A stretch of 44,290 nucleotides of DNA from Phaeodactylibacter sp. (GTDB lineage Bacteria; Bacteroidota; Bacteroidia; Chitinophagales; Saprospiraceae). Positions 17,301 through 25,261 of the stretch are shown here, piece by piece. Position 1 is the stretch's first letter. Every line of letters begins with the position of its first letter. Below the pieces are notes generated by a model. The model was not told the origin of the DNA and searched no databases. It saw only the letters and a program-made list of their open reading frames with translations. Made by a program: the position numbers and the translations under genes. Where the stretch lies: assembly GCA_024103175.1 (NCBI GenBank), contig JAGFJE010000108.1, positions 1 through 44,290 on the forward strand, in the 5' to 3' direction.

Positions 17301-18387
17301 GGAAGTCCGCGACAACGGCCCCGGCATTTCCGCCGATAAGCGCCCCCACATCTTCAACCGCTTCTACCAGGTGGATGCCAGCAGCTCCCGGCCCGGCGAA
17401 GGAACCGGCATCGGCCTTACGCTCACCAAGGAATTGGTGGAACTGCACGGCGGCCGTATCGAGGTAGACAGCGAGGAAGGCCGCGGCGCATCCTTTACCG
17501 TGTACCTGCCCATCACCAATCAGGCGCCGCCGCGAAAAGAGGCGCCCTCCACCGGCGGGGAGCACCCCCTGGCCTTGCCGCTTACCAACGGCAAAGAAGC
17601 ATCCGGCCCGGCGCCCGCCGAAGCTACTGAGGATGGCCTCCCCACCCTCCTCATCGTCGAAGACGCCCCCGACATCATTACCTACCTGAAGAGCTGCCTG
17701 CAGGGCCGCTACGACATCCGCACCGCCCCCAACGGCCACCTCGGACTGGAAGCCGCCCGGAAGGCCGTGCCCGACATCATCATCTCCGACGTCATGATGC
17801 CCGAAATGGACGGCCTGGACATGTGCGAAAAATTGAAAACCGACGAGTGCACCAGCCACATCCCCATCGTGCTGCTCACCGCCAAGGCCACCGTTCAGGA
17901 CCGCCTCGCCGGCCTGCAGCGCGGCGCCGACGCCTACCTGCCCAAGCCCTTCAACAAGGAAGAACTCCTCATCCGCCTGGAAAAGCTGGTGGAGCTGCGC
18001 CAAAAACTGCGCAAGCGCTACGCCGGCCTCACTCCGCCCCCCGCCACCGACGACCCCGCCCTGCAACAGGAAGACGAATTCGTCCGCAAGGCCCGTGAAG
18101 CCGTCGAAGCCCATCTCGACGACGATACCTTCGGCCCGGCGGAGCTCATCGCCGCCGTCCACCTCAGCCGCACCCAGGTGCACCGCAAGCTCAAGGCGCT
18201 GACCGGCAAATCGACAGCTCACTTCATACGCTCCGTCCGCCTGCAGCGGGCGATGGAACTGTTGAAAGCCGGTCAGGAGAGCGTGCAGGCGGTGGCTTAT
18301 GAGGTGGGGTTTTCGGACCCGGCTTATTTTTCGCGGGTGTTTGCGGAGGAGTTTGGGGGGCCACCGAGTACCTTTATGGTAGGGTGA
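14317..18387 (+). CDS. hybrid two-component system regulator (propeller, kinase, receiver, AraC HTH)
   Basis: 1356 aa. Signal peptide 1-25 (GRLPAQ). Propeller repeats of the DSRGFLWIGG / GNLWIGTQNG type fill about 30-690, a Y_Y_Y domain follows (about 705-775, YSYRLEGFDKEW). One membrane helix starts at W787. The HisKA box ISHEFRTPL has H848; the HATPase domain has ANALKFTPEGG and DNGPGIS. The receiver (about 1110-1230) has D1158 in ISDVMMPEMDG and K in LPKPF. The C-terminus is an AraC-type helix-turn-helix ending EEFGGPPSTFMVG. In Bacteroidota such proteins bind a glycan fragment outside and switch on a polysaccharide locus. No susC/susD pair is present in the window, so the target may be the CBM-module cluster just upstream; this is inference. 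Confidence 0.95.
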   Translation: MRLAQIKYTLFFVFFLLCLAGRLPAQPSSTRFERMGVEKGFSNSVITTFFQDSRGFLWIGGYAGLHRYDGYELTPYYFDPGDSLTIGDNKVTGILESRDGNLWIGTQNGLNYFDRKTETFRRFFSNPDSVKGLSDTYILSLLEDGSGRIWAGTKRDAIIFDPRDETISRLEVSGKRLGAFTFHHGENGTVWLANSRGLWKTGEKEEQLRLVVDTDSSPIWTISKDASGGLWLGGREGLFRYRPEEETIDQILLDEKGSVGVRSVLAARNGTVWCGTPQGVFRYHPSTGKLEHFQHSPDDEYSLSGNYIEALFEGRAGNIWVGTAGGACLFRPSTEKFRRFPDKYQSRVGVSAFRSFLEAEPGKLLLWDIEQGLVLFDWRKGTREPFPHRPTEGLDAWNTGITCFFRDDQNRIWMGALGGVFVFNPADHSFSHYHKGSESALALSDNMIRDICQDTTGAIWLATWNGGINCILEDEQKVKAYHSSDDGSYRHGARRAFVGRDGTVWAGTRGGLLRYNRNEDKFRAYRRDPNDPNSMSENTAFDIYEDDDGFLWIGAYGGGLNKFDPQTEKFTHYTPRNGLPGHSVFSILPDDQGHFWLSTYKGIVRFDPEEDAFKMFDYRDGLLNKQYDAFSHYRIPSTGELVYEGKQGIDIFHPDSLQPGPAPPTVLFTDFLIANQPVPIRRRSEAGMDGFFLDQSITETKELAVPYRHKTLTFKFASPYFSNPEKVRYSYRLEGFDKEWQDIGNQRTATFTNLPPGKYRLAVRAANADGVSNKEDAYISLAIIPPWWLTWWAYGLYALAIGLLFYAYLRYQRRRWRLQADLEARQREAERLQELDTVKSQLYTNISHEFRTPLTVILGLNDEILRYHQNEETGRLKRAADLIRRNSRRVLQLVNQMLDLARLEAGRLALHFQQGEVVDYLRYLTESYESLAESRGIELTFAADPPELVMDYDEEKLHQIFTNLLANALKFTPEGGKVDVRISKAQTEAGRTLRLEVRDNGPGISADKRPHIFNRFYQVDASSSRPGEGTGIGLTLTKELVELHGGRIEVDSEEGRGASFTVYLPITNQAPPRKEAPSTGGEHPLALPLTNGKEASGPAPAEATEDGLPTLLIVEDAPDIITYLKSCLQGRYDIRTAPNGHLGLEAARKAVPDIIISDVMMPEMDGLDMCEKLKTDECTSHIPIVLLTAKATVQDRLAGLQRGADAYLPKPFNKEELLIRLEKLVELRQKLRKRYAGLTPPPATDDPALQQEDEFVRKAREAVEAHLDDDTFGPAELIAAVHLSRTQVHRKLKALTGKSTAHFIRSVRLQRAMELLKAGQESVQAVAYEVGFSDPAYFSRVFAEEFGGPPSTFMVG

Positions 18388-18552
18388 AAAGGAAAAGAGA
18401 CTAAGCTACGCTCTGACTTCTTAAAAAAGCTACAGGGTTCTACAGCTAAACTCCCACCTTTCTATATTCCCAACCTATCATGTAAAGACCTGAAAATCAG
18501 AAATCTAAATTCTATCCTCCAGGTGTTGCAACAATAATCCAAGCGATTGAAT

Positions 18553-18885
18553 TTAGGGACATTGCTGGATCGGCAGGACTGAAAAATTCACCACATATTC
18601 CCCCAGGATAGCCGCCCGCAGGGCCATTACCCGCTGTTGCCCGTCGATGAGGGTCTTCTTGCCTTCGGAAAGAGAGCCGTCCTTGAGCCGGATATTGGGA
18701 TTTTTCCAGGCGATGATATAGCCCACAGGATACCCCTGATACAGGGAGTACATGAGGTCCCGGACCTTGGATGTGTCCCAGACAAATGGCCGCTGAATTT
18801 CCGGAATGGCGATCTCTCCGGACTTGACCCAGGTGAGGATGGATTCTATAAGGTGCTGATTGACAGCATATTTCTGCGAGAGCAA
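18553..18885 (-). pseudogene. truncated DUF262 (GmrS/ParB-like) gene
   Basis: 110 codons. The first ~97 residues are a clear DUF262 N-terminus: [25 protein letters not shown] and the nucleotide-binding-type motif [13 protein letters not shown]. After GEYV the sequence leaves the family and stops within 12 codons; full proteins run to several hundred residues. The 165 nt downstream, in all minus frames, show no continuation, so the 3' part was lost by deletion rather than frameshift. DUF262 proteins are found in DNA-modification-dependent restriction (GmrSD) and related defence genes. It is divergent from the EAD11/EF-Tu gene, 133 nt apart. It may be a remnant, or a retained fragment. Confidence 0.75.
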
Positions 18886-19018
18886 CTTCTGTGCCTGACT
18901 TACTTTATCCTTTCCCCTAGAAATCTCCCCCTACAAACCAAGCATTTCACCCACAATCTTCGTAAATTACTTTCGCCTGCCAAGCTATGGCCAACCTCCA
19001 GAAATCAAAAATCAGATC

Positions 19019-20461
19019 ATGGAAGGCCTGGATGAAATGAAACGGGAGCTGGAAAGGCTGGTGAGCGAAGGCCGCCTCCCCGAAGTATTCGACCGCCTGT
19101 TGGAAGCCCTTCCGGGAAAGTCTCCCCGGCGCAGGACAGTGCTGTCGCTGAAAGGCAGGATGAAAAGTGCCGAAAAAAAGCGGGCGGAAGGAACGATGAG
19201 CTACGAAAAGGTGGAGCGCGCCCTCAACCGTGTCAGCTCGGCCCTGCTGAAGCTGATCGTCAGCCTGGAGCCCCCCGATCTCGACCCCAACCAGCCGGTA
19301 TCGAGGATCTCCGAATCGGGCAAGGTCAAGCGGGGCCGCATCCTGCACCGCATCCCCGCCCAGATGGAGCACCTCAAGGTGACGCGCTGCATGGTGCGCA
19401 TCGCCCTCGATGAAAAGACGCTCCTCGAAGACATCCGCCTGGACGAACATACCAAAATTGAATCCCTCCGCATAGCAAAATCCATGGAGGTAGAACTGAA
19501 GGCTTCCTCCAGAGATAAGGCTTTTTCCATTGAAAATATTAACAGCAAAGAACAGTTCATCGACGAAGATGAGCCTACCGAGTGGCAATTCAACGTAACT
19601 CCCCTCCGGCAGGGAACCTTCCCGTTGATCCTGAAAGTAGCCATAACCGAAAAAGTGAATGGCAAACCCGGCAAGCGGGAAAAGGTATTTGAAAGGAGGA
19701 TCGAGATCGTGGCCGGCCCTGCGAAAAAAAGGACAAAAACCGCCTTCGAACCGCTTGACCTCCCGTTCTACTATTACTCCACCAGCACCCTTCCCGATGA
19801 AAAAGACTACCAGGCATCCGAACCGCCCGAAAGATCGCTGCACGATATCCTCCAATGGAAGCCGGTCTACGTCATTACCGTCCCCGGGCTGGAAGGGCGC
19901 CGGGAGGAACCCTTCCTGATGCAGGTCGAAGACGTCTTTAACCTACAAGGACGGGGCACCGTGGTTTCCGGCAGGATCGTGCAGGGCGCCGTAAAGGCCG
20001 GCAGTGAAGTGGAGGTCGTCGATCATACGAAAACAAAGGCAGTGACGGCAACGGCAATAGAACTGTTCCGTAAGATAATGGAAGAGAACGAGAAAAATGA
20101 CAAACTTCGCCTGTTACTCAAAGGCGCCTACCAAAATACTATCCGACGGGGCATGACCATCTGTTCGCCCGGTTATAGCAATACACACACCCGCTTTAAA
20201 GCCAAGGTATTCCTGCTGAGCAAAGAGGAGGAAGGTAAGCCGGCAGCTATAGGCGGCGGCTATCGTTCCCAATTTTATTTCCACAACATCGATGTAACCG
20301 GCATAGTTTTACTGTCCGATACGGTCAGTATGCCCGGAGATAAAGTGCTCCTCTACGTAGAACTCATCAGCCCCATTACCCTGGAAAAGGGCCAACGCTT
20401 CACCATCCGCAAGGGTGGCCGTACGGTGGCCGCCGGGTGGGTGACGGAGTTGCTGGATTGA
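19019..20461 (+). CDS. EAD11 protein with EF-Tu domains II and III but no GTPase domain
   Basis: 480 aa. Residues 1-84 match effector-associated domain 11 (ELERLVSEGRLPEVFDRLL, then ALNRVSSALLKLI). Residues about 100-233 form a beta-rich region with VRIAL and TEWQFNVTPL, not recognised. Residues 298-385 are EF-Tu domain II: QVEDVFNLQGRGTVVSGRI, IELFRK, and LLLKGAYQNTIRRGMTIC. Residues 387-479 are EF-Tu domain III: THTRFKAKVFLLSKEE, YRSQFYFHNIDVTG, and GQRFTIRKGGRTVAAG. The G domain (P-loop, NKxD) is absent: nothing like it lies upstream, where EAD11 sits instead. EADs recruit partners in bacterial conflict systems. The EF-Tu part could bind aminoacyl-tRNA, EF-Ts, or effectors that attack EF-Tu. 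No effector gene is adjacent, except the truncated DUF262 gene upstream. The start is ATG 19019; ATG 19037 is an alternative. Confidence 0.9.
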   Translation: MEGLDEMKRELERLVSEGRLPEVFDRLLEALPGKSPRRRTVLSLKGRMKSAEKKRAEGTMSYEKVERALNRVSSALLKLIVSLEPPDLDPNQPVSRISESGKVKRGRILHRIPAQMEHLKVTRCMVRIALDEKTLLEDIRLDEHTKIESLRIAKSMEVELKASSRDKAFSIENINSKEQFIDEDEPTEWQFNVTPLRQGTFPLILKVAITEKVNGKPGKREKVFERRIEIVAGPAKKRTKTAFEPLDLPFYYYSTSTLPDEKDYQASEPPERSLHDILQWKPVYVITVPGLEGRREEPFLMQVEDVFNLQGRGTVVSGRIVQGAVKAGSEVEVVDHTKTKAVTATAIELFRKIMEENEKNDKLRLLLKGAYQNTIRRGMTICSPGYSNTHTRFKAKVFLLSKEEEGKPAAIGGGYRSQFYFHNIDVTGIVLLSDTVSMPGDKVLLYVELISPITLEKGQRFTIRKGGRTVAAGWVTELLD

Positions 20462-20565
20462 AAGTTGAACGCTCTTTGCCCTGCCATTTCCCTCAGCCGG
20501 GCAATGCTCCTGAGACTATTCGCTGTTCACCGTCCACAGGCCCTCACCCAGGTTATGTTCCGACT

Positions 20566-20593
20566 TTTTACCCGGCCGAGGTACGAGGACGGG
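20566..20593 (+). repeat. linker element A (TTTTACCCGG...GGACGGG)
   Basis: A 28-nt block between word runs TTCCGAC (left) and CACTTCC (right). It begins TTTTACCCGGCCGA and ends AGGACGGG, the same two ends as the reverse complement of element D (26101-26141). The 325-nt stretch 20462-20786 holds only such arrays and linkers plus a hairpin with arms AGAAGCC/GGCTTCT near 20620-20652. Confidence 0.6.
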
Positions 20594-20691
20594 CCCACTT
20601 CCCACTTCCTTTTTGATAAAGAAGCCCCGTTTTTCATGGGGGAGGCTTCTCCAGCCACATCCTGGCAGCACTCCCTGGAAAAATTCCGACT

Positions 20692-20750
20692 TCCGACTTT
20701 TTAACCGGCTGACCAGACGGTCGCACTTCCGACTTCCGACTTCCGACTTT
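20692..20750. repeat. ACTTCCG word array with linker element B
   Basis: 7-bp words (ACTTCCG) run up to 20698, are interrupted by a linker (20699-20724, TTTTAACCGGCTGACC then AGACGGTCGC), and resume for three more copies to 20750. The linker matches element C at 42355-42379 (ACCCGGCTGACCAGGACGGG) with two single-base gaps and one substitution. The word is the reverse of the one at 157-186. Confidence 0.65.
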
Positions 20751-20786
20751 AGTCCCCCGCCTGCACCCAAAAGCCTTCCGCCTTCC

Positions 20787-21095
20787 TCACTCCCCCCTCT
20801 CCATCCTCTCCCAAAACGACGCCCCTTCCACTTCCCCGTACGCCCCCGCCTCCTCCGTCTCGATATCCGTCAGGTACTGATCGTACACGGTGGCCCGTTC
20901 GTGCTGCAGGGGCGTGGGGCAGAAGCACTTCTCGTACCACTCGATGGCGCCGGGGGCCGTGATCTTCGCCCGTTTCATGGAGGCAACGATCTCCTCCCCG
21001 TCCGGTTGCTGGCTTCGGATGGTTCCGTCGGTAAGTTTCTGGTAGAATTCGTCCAGTTTGTCTTCTTTGTAGCGGGCTTTTACTTTGTAGATCAT
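20787..21095 (-). CDS. small conserved hypothetical protein
   Basis: 102 aa from ATG at 21095; longer upstream starts give an unlikely N-terminus. The sequence starts MIYKVKARYKEDKLDEFYQKL, continues with a conserved-looking core (DGTIRSQQPDGEEIV) and a Cys-containing CFCPTPL segment near the middle, and ends in an acidic tail. It looks like a compact cytosolic alpha/beta protein. I recall similar short proteins in several bacteria but cannot name the family. It is isolated: convergent with the EAD11 gene across the word array, with 571 nt to the next gene upstream. Confidence 0.7.
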   Translation of the reverse strand: MIYKVKARYKEDKLDEFYQKLTDGTIRSQQPDGEEIVASMKRAKITAPGAIEWYEKCFCPTPLQHERATVYDQYLTDIETEEAGAYGEVEGASFWERMERGE

Positions 21096-21504
21096 GGTTT
21101 TTATTACTGGAACGCGCGCTTTCCTGCCCGGGTTTCCGGCAAGGCAGGTTGGGCGCCCCGACAGAGTTGGTAGAAAATGTAACCCCTGAAAGTTAAAAAA
21201 TCGATTCCCCAGGCTTTTCCCCAACCTTTTTTCCCTCCTTATGTATAATTTTTAATTATATATTCGTTATACTTGCGGAAACGTGAACAACTGGCCGGTT
21301 CAAAACGCTCTTTTGGCTTTCCTCCCCCCCCCACTTTACCCCCCGTTGAGGCCATTGTCAGATACCGGATCACGCTTATTTCTGTTGAAAAGGTGCTTTT
21401 CCCCGATTTCAGGGCAGGAAGCGAAACCCTGCTCACAAGAGTAAAAACATCCCGTTGCGCATTGGCGGGAAAACTACGAAGCTGTTTGAGTTTAGTTTTC
21501 AGAA
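21096..21504. other. gene-free stretch upstream of the TPR gene
   Basis: Between the start of the small conserved gene (minus) and the inverted-repeat element at 21505. It contains an AT-rich patch (21235-21270) ending in TATACTTG, one mismatch from TAnnTTTG, a weak plus-strand promoter candidate. No RNA gene or protein-like frame was seen. Confidence 0.4.
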
Positions 21505-21611
21505 TTTATTATTAGGCATTTTTTCGCCAGATGAGGACACTTAAGAGTTTCGTAGCCGGGGCTACGGAGCGAAAAAGTACCGAAATATGGCGGAAAAAGG
21601 GCCATAATAAA
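21505..21611. repeat. imperfect inverted repeat with inner hairpin
   Basis: Arms 21505-21532 and 21584-21611 are both 28 nt and pair at most positions (both read TTTATTAT at their outer ends and end in TTTTTYCGCCA). Between them lies a perfect hairpin CGTAGCC-GG-GGCTACG (21551-21566). It is 56 nt upstream of the TPR gene start and could be a structured leader, a REP-like element, or a miniature mobile element. Confidence 0.6.
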
Positions 21612-21666
21612 GCTGAAGGATTAAATTCAAACAGCTTCTCAGATTCCAAAAACTAAAATCTTCACC

Positions 21667-23811
21667 ATGAGAGGTAAACACGTCGTCTCAGCACTTTTAC
21701 TTTTAATTTTTGCCGCATCCTGGACCTACGGGCAGCAGGCCACCATCGAAGGCCAGGTTTTCCTGCACAACAGCGAATACCGCACCGGCAAGCTGGAATA
21801 CGTTGAAGGGGCTTATGTGAGCGCTCCGAACGCCACCACGCAGGCAACTAACCGAAAGGGCATTTTCGAGCTCGAATTTGCCGGAATAGACGCCGGCAAC
21901 ACGGCGGTGGTGAGTGTGGAAAAGGGCGGGCTGGAGCCCGTCAACCTCAGCGCCCTTCAGGGGGTGGCCATCGGGCGGGAAGCGCCCCTGCGAATCTCGA
22001 TGGCCAAAACGGGGTGGCTGCAACAGGAGCAGGAATTGTTGGCCCGCCGCAGCATCGAAGCGCTGGCCGCCGGCCATGAAACCCTGGCCGCCGCCCTGGC
22101 GCAGGGCGGAGCGGAAAGCCGGGCCGCCATCCTGGGCCTGGAAAACCATTTCAACCGGCAGATCGCGGCCCGCTTCGAGGCGGAGCAGTTGCTTGACACA
22201 CAACTGGAAAAACTGAAAAACCTGCTGTCGGCAGAAGCGGCACAACTGGCAAGGGTAAATCTGGATTTCGCATCCGAACGCTATCGCCAGGCGTATGAAC
22301 TTTACCGCCGGGGCGATCCTCAGCAGGCCATCGCCATCCTGGACGAAGCCGCACTGGACAAGGAAAGCGAAGCGGCACTGGCCCGCCTCCGGGAATGGGA
22401 AAGTAAGGGGAAAGCCAAACAGGCGGCCGAAGCGCTGAATAACCTGCAGCAGGTAGTGGAGGCCTACCAGCTCAACGCGCAGGCCCACCTGCTGAGCTTC
22501 CAGTACCGGGATGCGCTCAACAACCAGCTGAAAGCCGTATTCCTGTTGGAAACGGCCGGCATGGGGCCCAACATCCAACTGGCGGACGCCTACGCTGCGG
22601 TGGCCCTGAACTACATGCTGCGGGAGGAATACGGAGATGCGCTCCACTATCAGGAAAAGAGAATTAAGATCCAGGAGCACCTGCTGGGCGCCAGGGCGCC
22701 GGAGGTGGCCGCTTCCTGCAACCGCCTGGCGGAGATCTGCCGGGGCCTGAACGACTACCCCATGGCCCAGCAAGCGCAGCTCAGGGCTATATCCATCAAC
22801 GAAGCCGCCCTGGCCGGACAGCATCCGGAGCTGGCCGTTTCCTACGCCGGCCTGGCCCAAACCTACCAGGCCATGGGCGCCGAAGAGAAGGCGCTGGAAG
22901 CCCAGCAAAAGGCCATCGGCATCCTGGAGAAAACCCTGGCCCCCAATGACCCCGATATCGCAGGCGCTTACCAGAGGCTGGCCGACATCCACCTCGACGG
23001 AGGGGCATACCTCGATGCCCTGAAAGCACAGCTGAAAGCACTCTTCATTCTGGAGCAGTCCCGCCAACCCGGCCAACCGGAGGCCTTACACGCTTACAAC
23101 ACCCTGGCCCGGATCTACCTGAACCTGAGCGACTACGACAAAGCGCTGGCCGTACAGCAAAAGATCCTCGCCCTCCAGGAAAAACAACTGCCGCCCAACC
23201 ATCCGCAGATCGCCGATTGCTATCACAACATGGCCTCCACCCTCTATTTCCTTCAGAACCTGGACGGCGCGCTGGAGCACGAACAACAGGCCTACGACAT
23301 CCTCAAGGAGCAGTTGCCGCCTTTCCACCCCCGGATACAGGCCGTAGAGGCTTCTTTCGCCTTCCTGTACACCACCCGCGGAGAACGGCGCCAGGCTGAA
23401 GGCCACTACCTGGCGGCCATCGAAGACCTGAACCGTTCCCTCGAATTCCAGCCCGAAAACCCGGAAGCGAAAAAGCGCATCCGGGAAATGGAGGCGGCCC
23501 AGTATACCGGGCAAAGCAACCAGGATGCCCTCGCTCAGCGGGGCGCCGCCAAAAACGTGCCGGCCCCGCAGCGGGCCAGCCGGGCGGAAACCGGAAAAGA
23601 GGAACCCGCCAAAGACCTCGGCTTCTTCCAGGTAACCAAAGCCACCAGCCTGCGGGAACGCCCTACTTCCTCCTCCAGCGTACTGACGCGGCTGGCGCCG
23701 GGCGACAAGATGAAGGCCATCGAAAAAACGGAATACTACTGGTGGAAAGTCATTTATAAAGGGCGAACGGGCTATGTGAAGGCCCTGCTGCTGGAAGAGG
23801 TAGGCCAATGA
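21667..23811 (+). CDS. exported TPR protein with carboxypeptidase-regulatory-like and SH3 domains
   Basis: 714 aa. Signal peptide 1-22 (SWTYGQ). Residues about 25-115 form a CarboxypepD_reg-like beta-sandwich (ATIEGQVFLHN, GIFELEFAG). A helical segment (120-250) leads into kinesin-light-chain-type tetratricopeptide repeats (about 260-620) of about 42 residues, each with the YREALxxQxKALxILE pattern (such as YGDALHYQEKRIKIQEHLLG and YDKALAVQQKILALQEKQL). The C-terminal 65 residues are a bacterial SH3 domain (SLRERPTSSSSVLTRLAPGD, then WWKVIYKGRTGYVKALLL). It is probably a periplasmic scaffold that may touch peptidoglycan or a protein partner. It is a single gene; its 3' end converges with the propeller gene at 23849, 37 nt away. 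Confidence 0.9.
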   Translation: MRGKHVVSALLLLIFAASWTYGQQATIEGQVFLHNSEYRTGKLEYVEGAYVSAPNATTQATNRKGIFELEFAGIDAGNTAVVSVEKGGLEPVNLSALQGVAIGREAPLRISMAKTGWLQQEQELLARRSIEALAAGHETLAAALAQGGAESRAAILGLENHFNRQIAARFEAEQLLDTQLEKLKNLLSAEAAQLARVNLDFASERYRQAYELYRRGDPQQAIAILDEAALDKESEAALARLREWESKGKAKQAAEALNNLQQVVEAYQLNAQAHLLSFQYRDALNNQLKAVFLLETAGMGPNIQLADAYAAVALNYMLREEYGDALHYQEKRIKIQEHLLGARAPEVAASCNRLAEICRGLNDYPMAQQAQLRAISINEAALAGQHPELAVSYAGLAQTYQAMGAEEKALEAQQKAIGILEKTLAPNDPDIAGAYQRLADIHLDGGAYLDALKAQLKALFILEQSRQPGQPEALHAYNTLARIYLNLSDYDKALAVQQKILALQEKQLPPNHPQIADCYHNMASTLYFLQNLDGALEHEQQAYDILKEQLPPFHPRIQAVEASFAFLYTTRGERRQAEGHYLAAIEDLNRSLEFQPENPEAKKRIREMEAAQYTGQSNQDALAQRGAAKNVPAPQRASRAETGKEEPAKDLGFFQVTKATSLRERPTSSSSVLTRLAPGDKMKAIEKTEYYWWKVIYKGRTGYVKALLLEEVGQ

Positions 23812-23848
23812 AGCGATTTGTAATCGCTGTTCCAGGCAATTAAGGTTG

Positions 23849-25210
23849 CTAATGCCTGATCACTCTTACGCTTAGCGCCCTTTCAGGGCCGACGGGGCTG
23901 CGCTGCCCAAGCTCGTAGAGCAGTCCCGCCCGTATCCGGCGCTTGGATACGTACCACAGCGGCTCTCCTTCTGGCCTGGCCACAGTGAAATTGGGGCTTC
24001 TGGGGCCTGTACCGATATGCACCAGGGTTTCACGGCCATTTTGTCCGGAGAGCATGTACAGCTCTCCCGTTGCTTCATCCTGTAGAAAGCCGGCTGCCTG
24101 GCCGATCCATAGGGGGAGGTTGTAATGGGCCTGCCCCTCTTCATCGGCCTTAACCAGCCTCCGGTTCAGGGGGTCTAGAATCCAGAGGCCATCCTCTTTG
24201 ATCCTGGCCCAGCCTTCGACTGGCCGAAGTTCGATATGCTTGTAATAGTTGGCCAACTGGTCCAGTTCGCGGTTGACGCTCAGCTTGTCGACATCGCCAT
24301 CCCATTCGCCGTATTCGATGATGTTATGCTGAACAAAACCAGCGTCCACTGCGTCTTCAGGCGGGTTGTTGATGTGCCGGTAGTAGCCCCGGATGATATC
24401 CCGGAGCGTGGCCTGGGCCGACTGCTCCCCCTTTTCATCATAAATGATGTAAATCTCCCGACTGTGTTTTCCGCCGGCGCCGGCTTGTATAAAGGTTTTC
24501 TTTTGATTGCTATTCGAATATATTTCCAGGACGGCGCCCTTACCGGACAACAACAGGCAGGGAAACAGCTTCTGTTCATACGCTTCCCTTGGGTTTCGGC
24601 CCTTTAAGAATCCTTCTCGCCGGTCCGGCACAAATTCCTGACACCATTGCTCTCCGATCAGGTGAAGGCCCCCCAGGCAGCTCTTGTACAGGGCAGAATA
24701 AGGATACTCAACGGCCATCTCCCACCAGTATTCACCATCCAGCCCGGCGGCGATAAGCTTTGCCCCTCCTTTCTCCCGGAAAAGCAGAATGATCTGATCG
24801 CCCATCAATTCGAAGTCATGCAAATAGAGCCATTCCCGTTCAAGTAGGTTCTCCCTTGCCTTCACCACCACTTCGGGAAGTTCTTCCGGGCTCGGAGTGA
24901 GCTGAAAATCCTTCCGCTGGACATCGCCGCCCCACTCCACCTCCACCTCTACGGCCAGGTAGCCCACGCAACTGGCCCTCACCATTAAGGCCTCCGGGGC
25001 GCCTTGCCCAGGTTCGAATTCCAAAAAATAATCTCCTTTTTCATCGGTGTATGTGCCTGCATTTAGCGAAGGTAGGTAAATAGCGGCATTGGGTATTCCC
25101 GAGCCTTCCGGCGTAGCCACTTTACCATAAAGAGCGGCCTGGCCGGCAGCCTGAAAGGGAAAGGCGCCGGCCAGGAAAATTACAATGAGGTAGAAGTCTT
25201 TCATCCGCAT
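23849..25210 (-). CDS. exported propeller protein with carboxypeptidase-regulatory-like domain
   Basis: 453 aa. Signal peptide 1-23 (FQAAGQ). Residues about 26-115 are a CarboxypepD_reg-like domain (LYGKVATPEGSGIPNAAIYL, then YTDEKGDYFLEF). A linker ends PEELPEVVVKA, as in TonB-dependent-receptor-like proteins. Residues 130-450 have spaced strand repeats (such as GLWILDPLNRRLVKADEEG and GELYMLSGQNG) that suggest a six-bladed beta-propeller. The start overlaps no gene: 51 nt separate it from the divergent hydrolase gene. Function is not evident; it might bind a surface ligand. ATG at 25204 is an alternative start two codons in. Confidence 0.8.
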   Translation of the reverse strand: MRMKDFYLIVIFLAGAFPFQAAGQAALYGKVATPEGSGIPNAAIYLPSLNAGTYTDEKGDYFLEFEPGQGAPEALMVRASCVGYLAVEVEVEWGGDVQRKDFQLTPSPEELPEVVVKARENLLEREWLYLHDFELMGDQIILLFREKGGAKLIAAGLDGEYWWEMAVEYPYSALYKSCLGGLHLIGEQWCQEFVPDRREGFLKGRNPREAYEQKLFPCLLLSGKGAVLEIYSNSNQKKTFIQAGAGGKHSREIYIIYDEKGEQSAQATLRDIIRGYYRHINNPPEDAVDAGFVQHNIIEYGEWDGDVDKLSVNRELDQLANYYKHIELRPVEGWARIKEDGLWILDPLNRRLVKADEEGQAHYNLPLWIGQAAGFLQDEATGELYMLSGQNGRETLVHIGTGPRSPNFTVARPEGEPLWYVSKRRIRAGLLYELGQRSPVGPERALSVRVIRH

Positions 25211-25261
25211 CAGGTGTTGTTTGTTGCTTTCAAAATACTAACTTTAACAAAAAAAAACACC

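Noticed and set aside
20465..20704. 79-codon plus-strand frame after the EAD11 gene
   Set aside because: It is made of word-array and linker sequence and shows no protein features.
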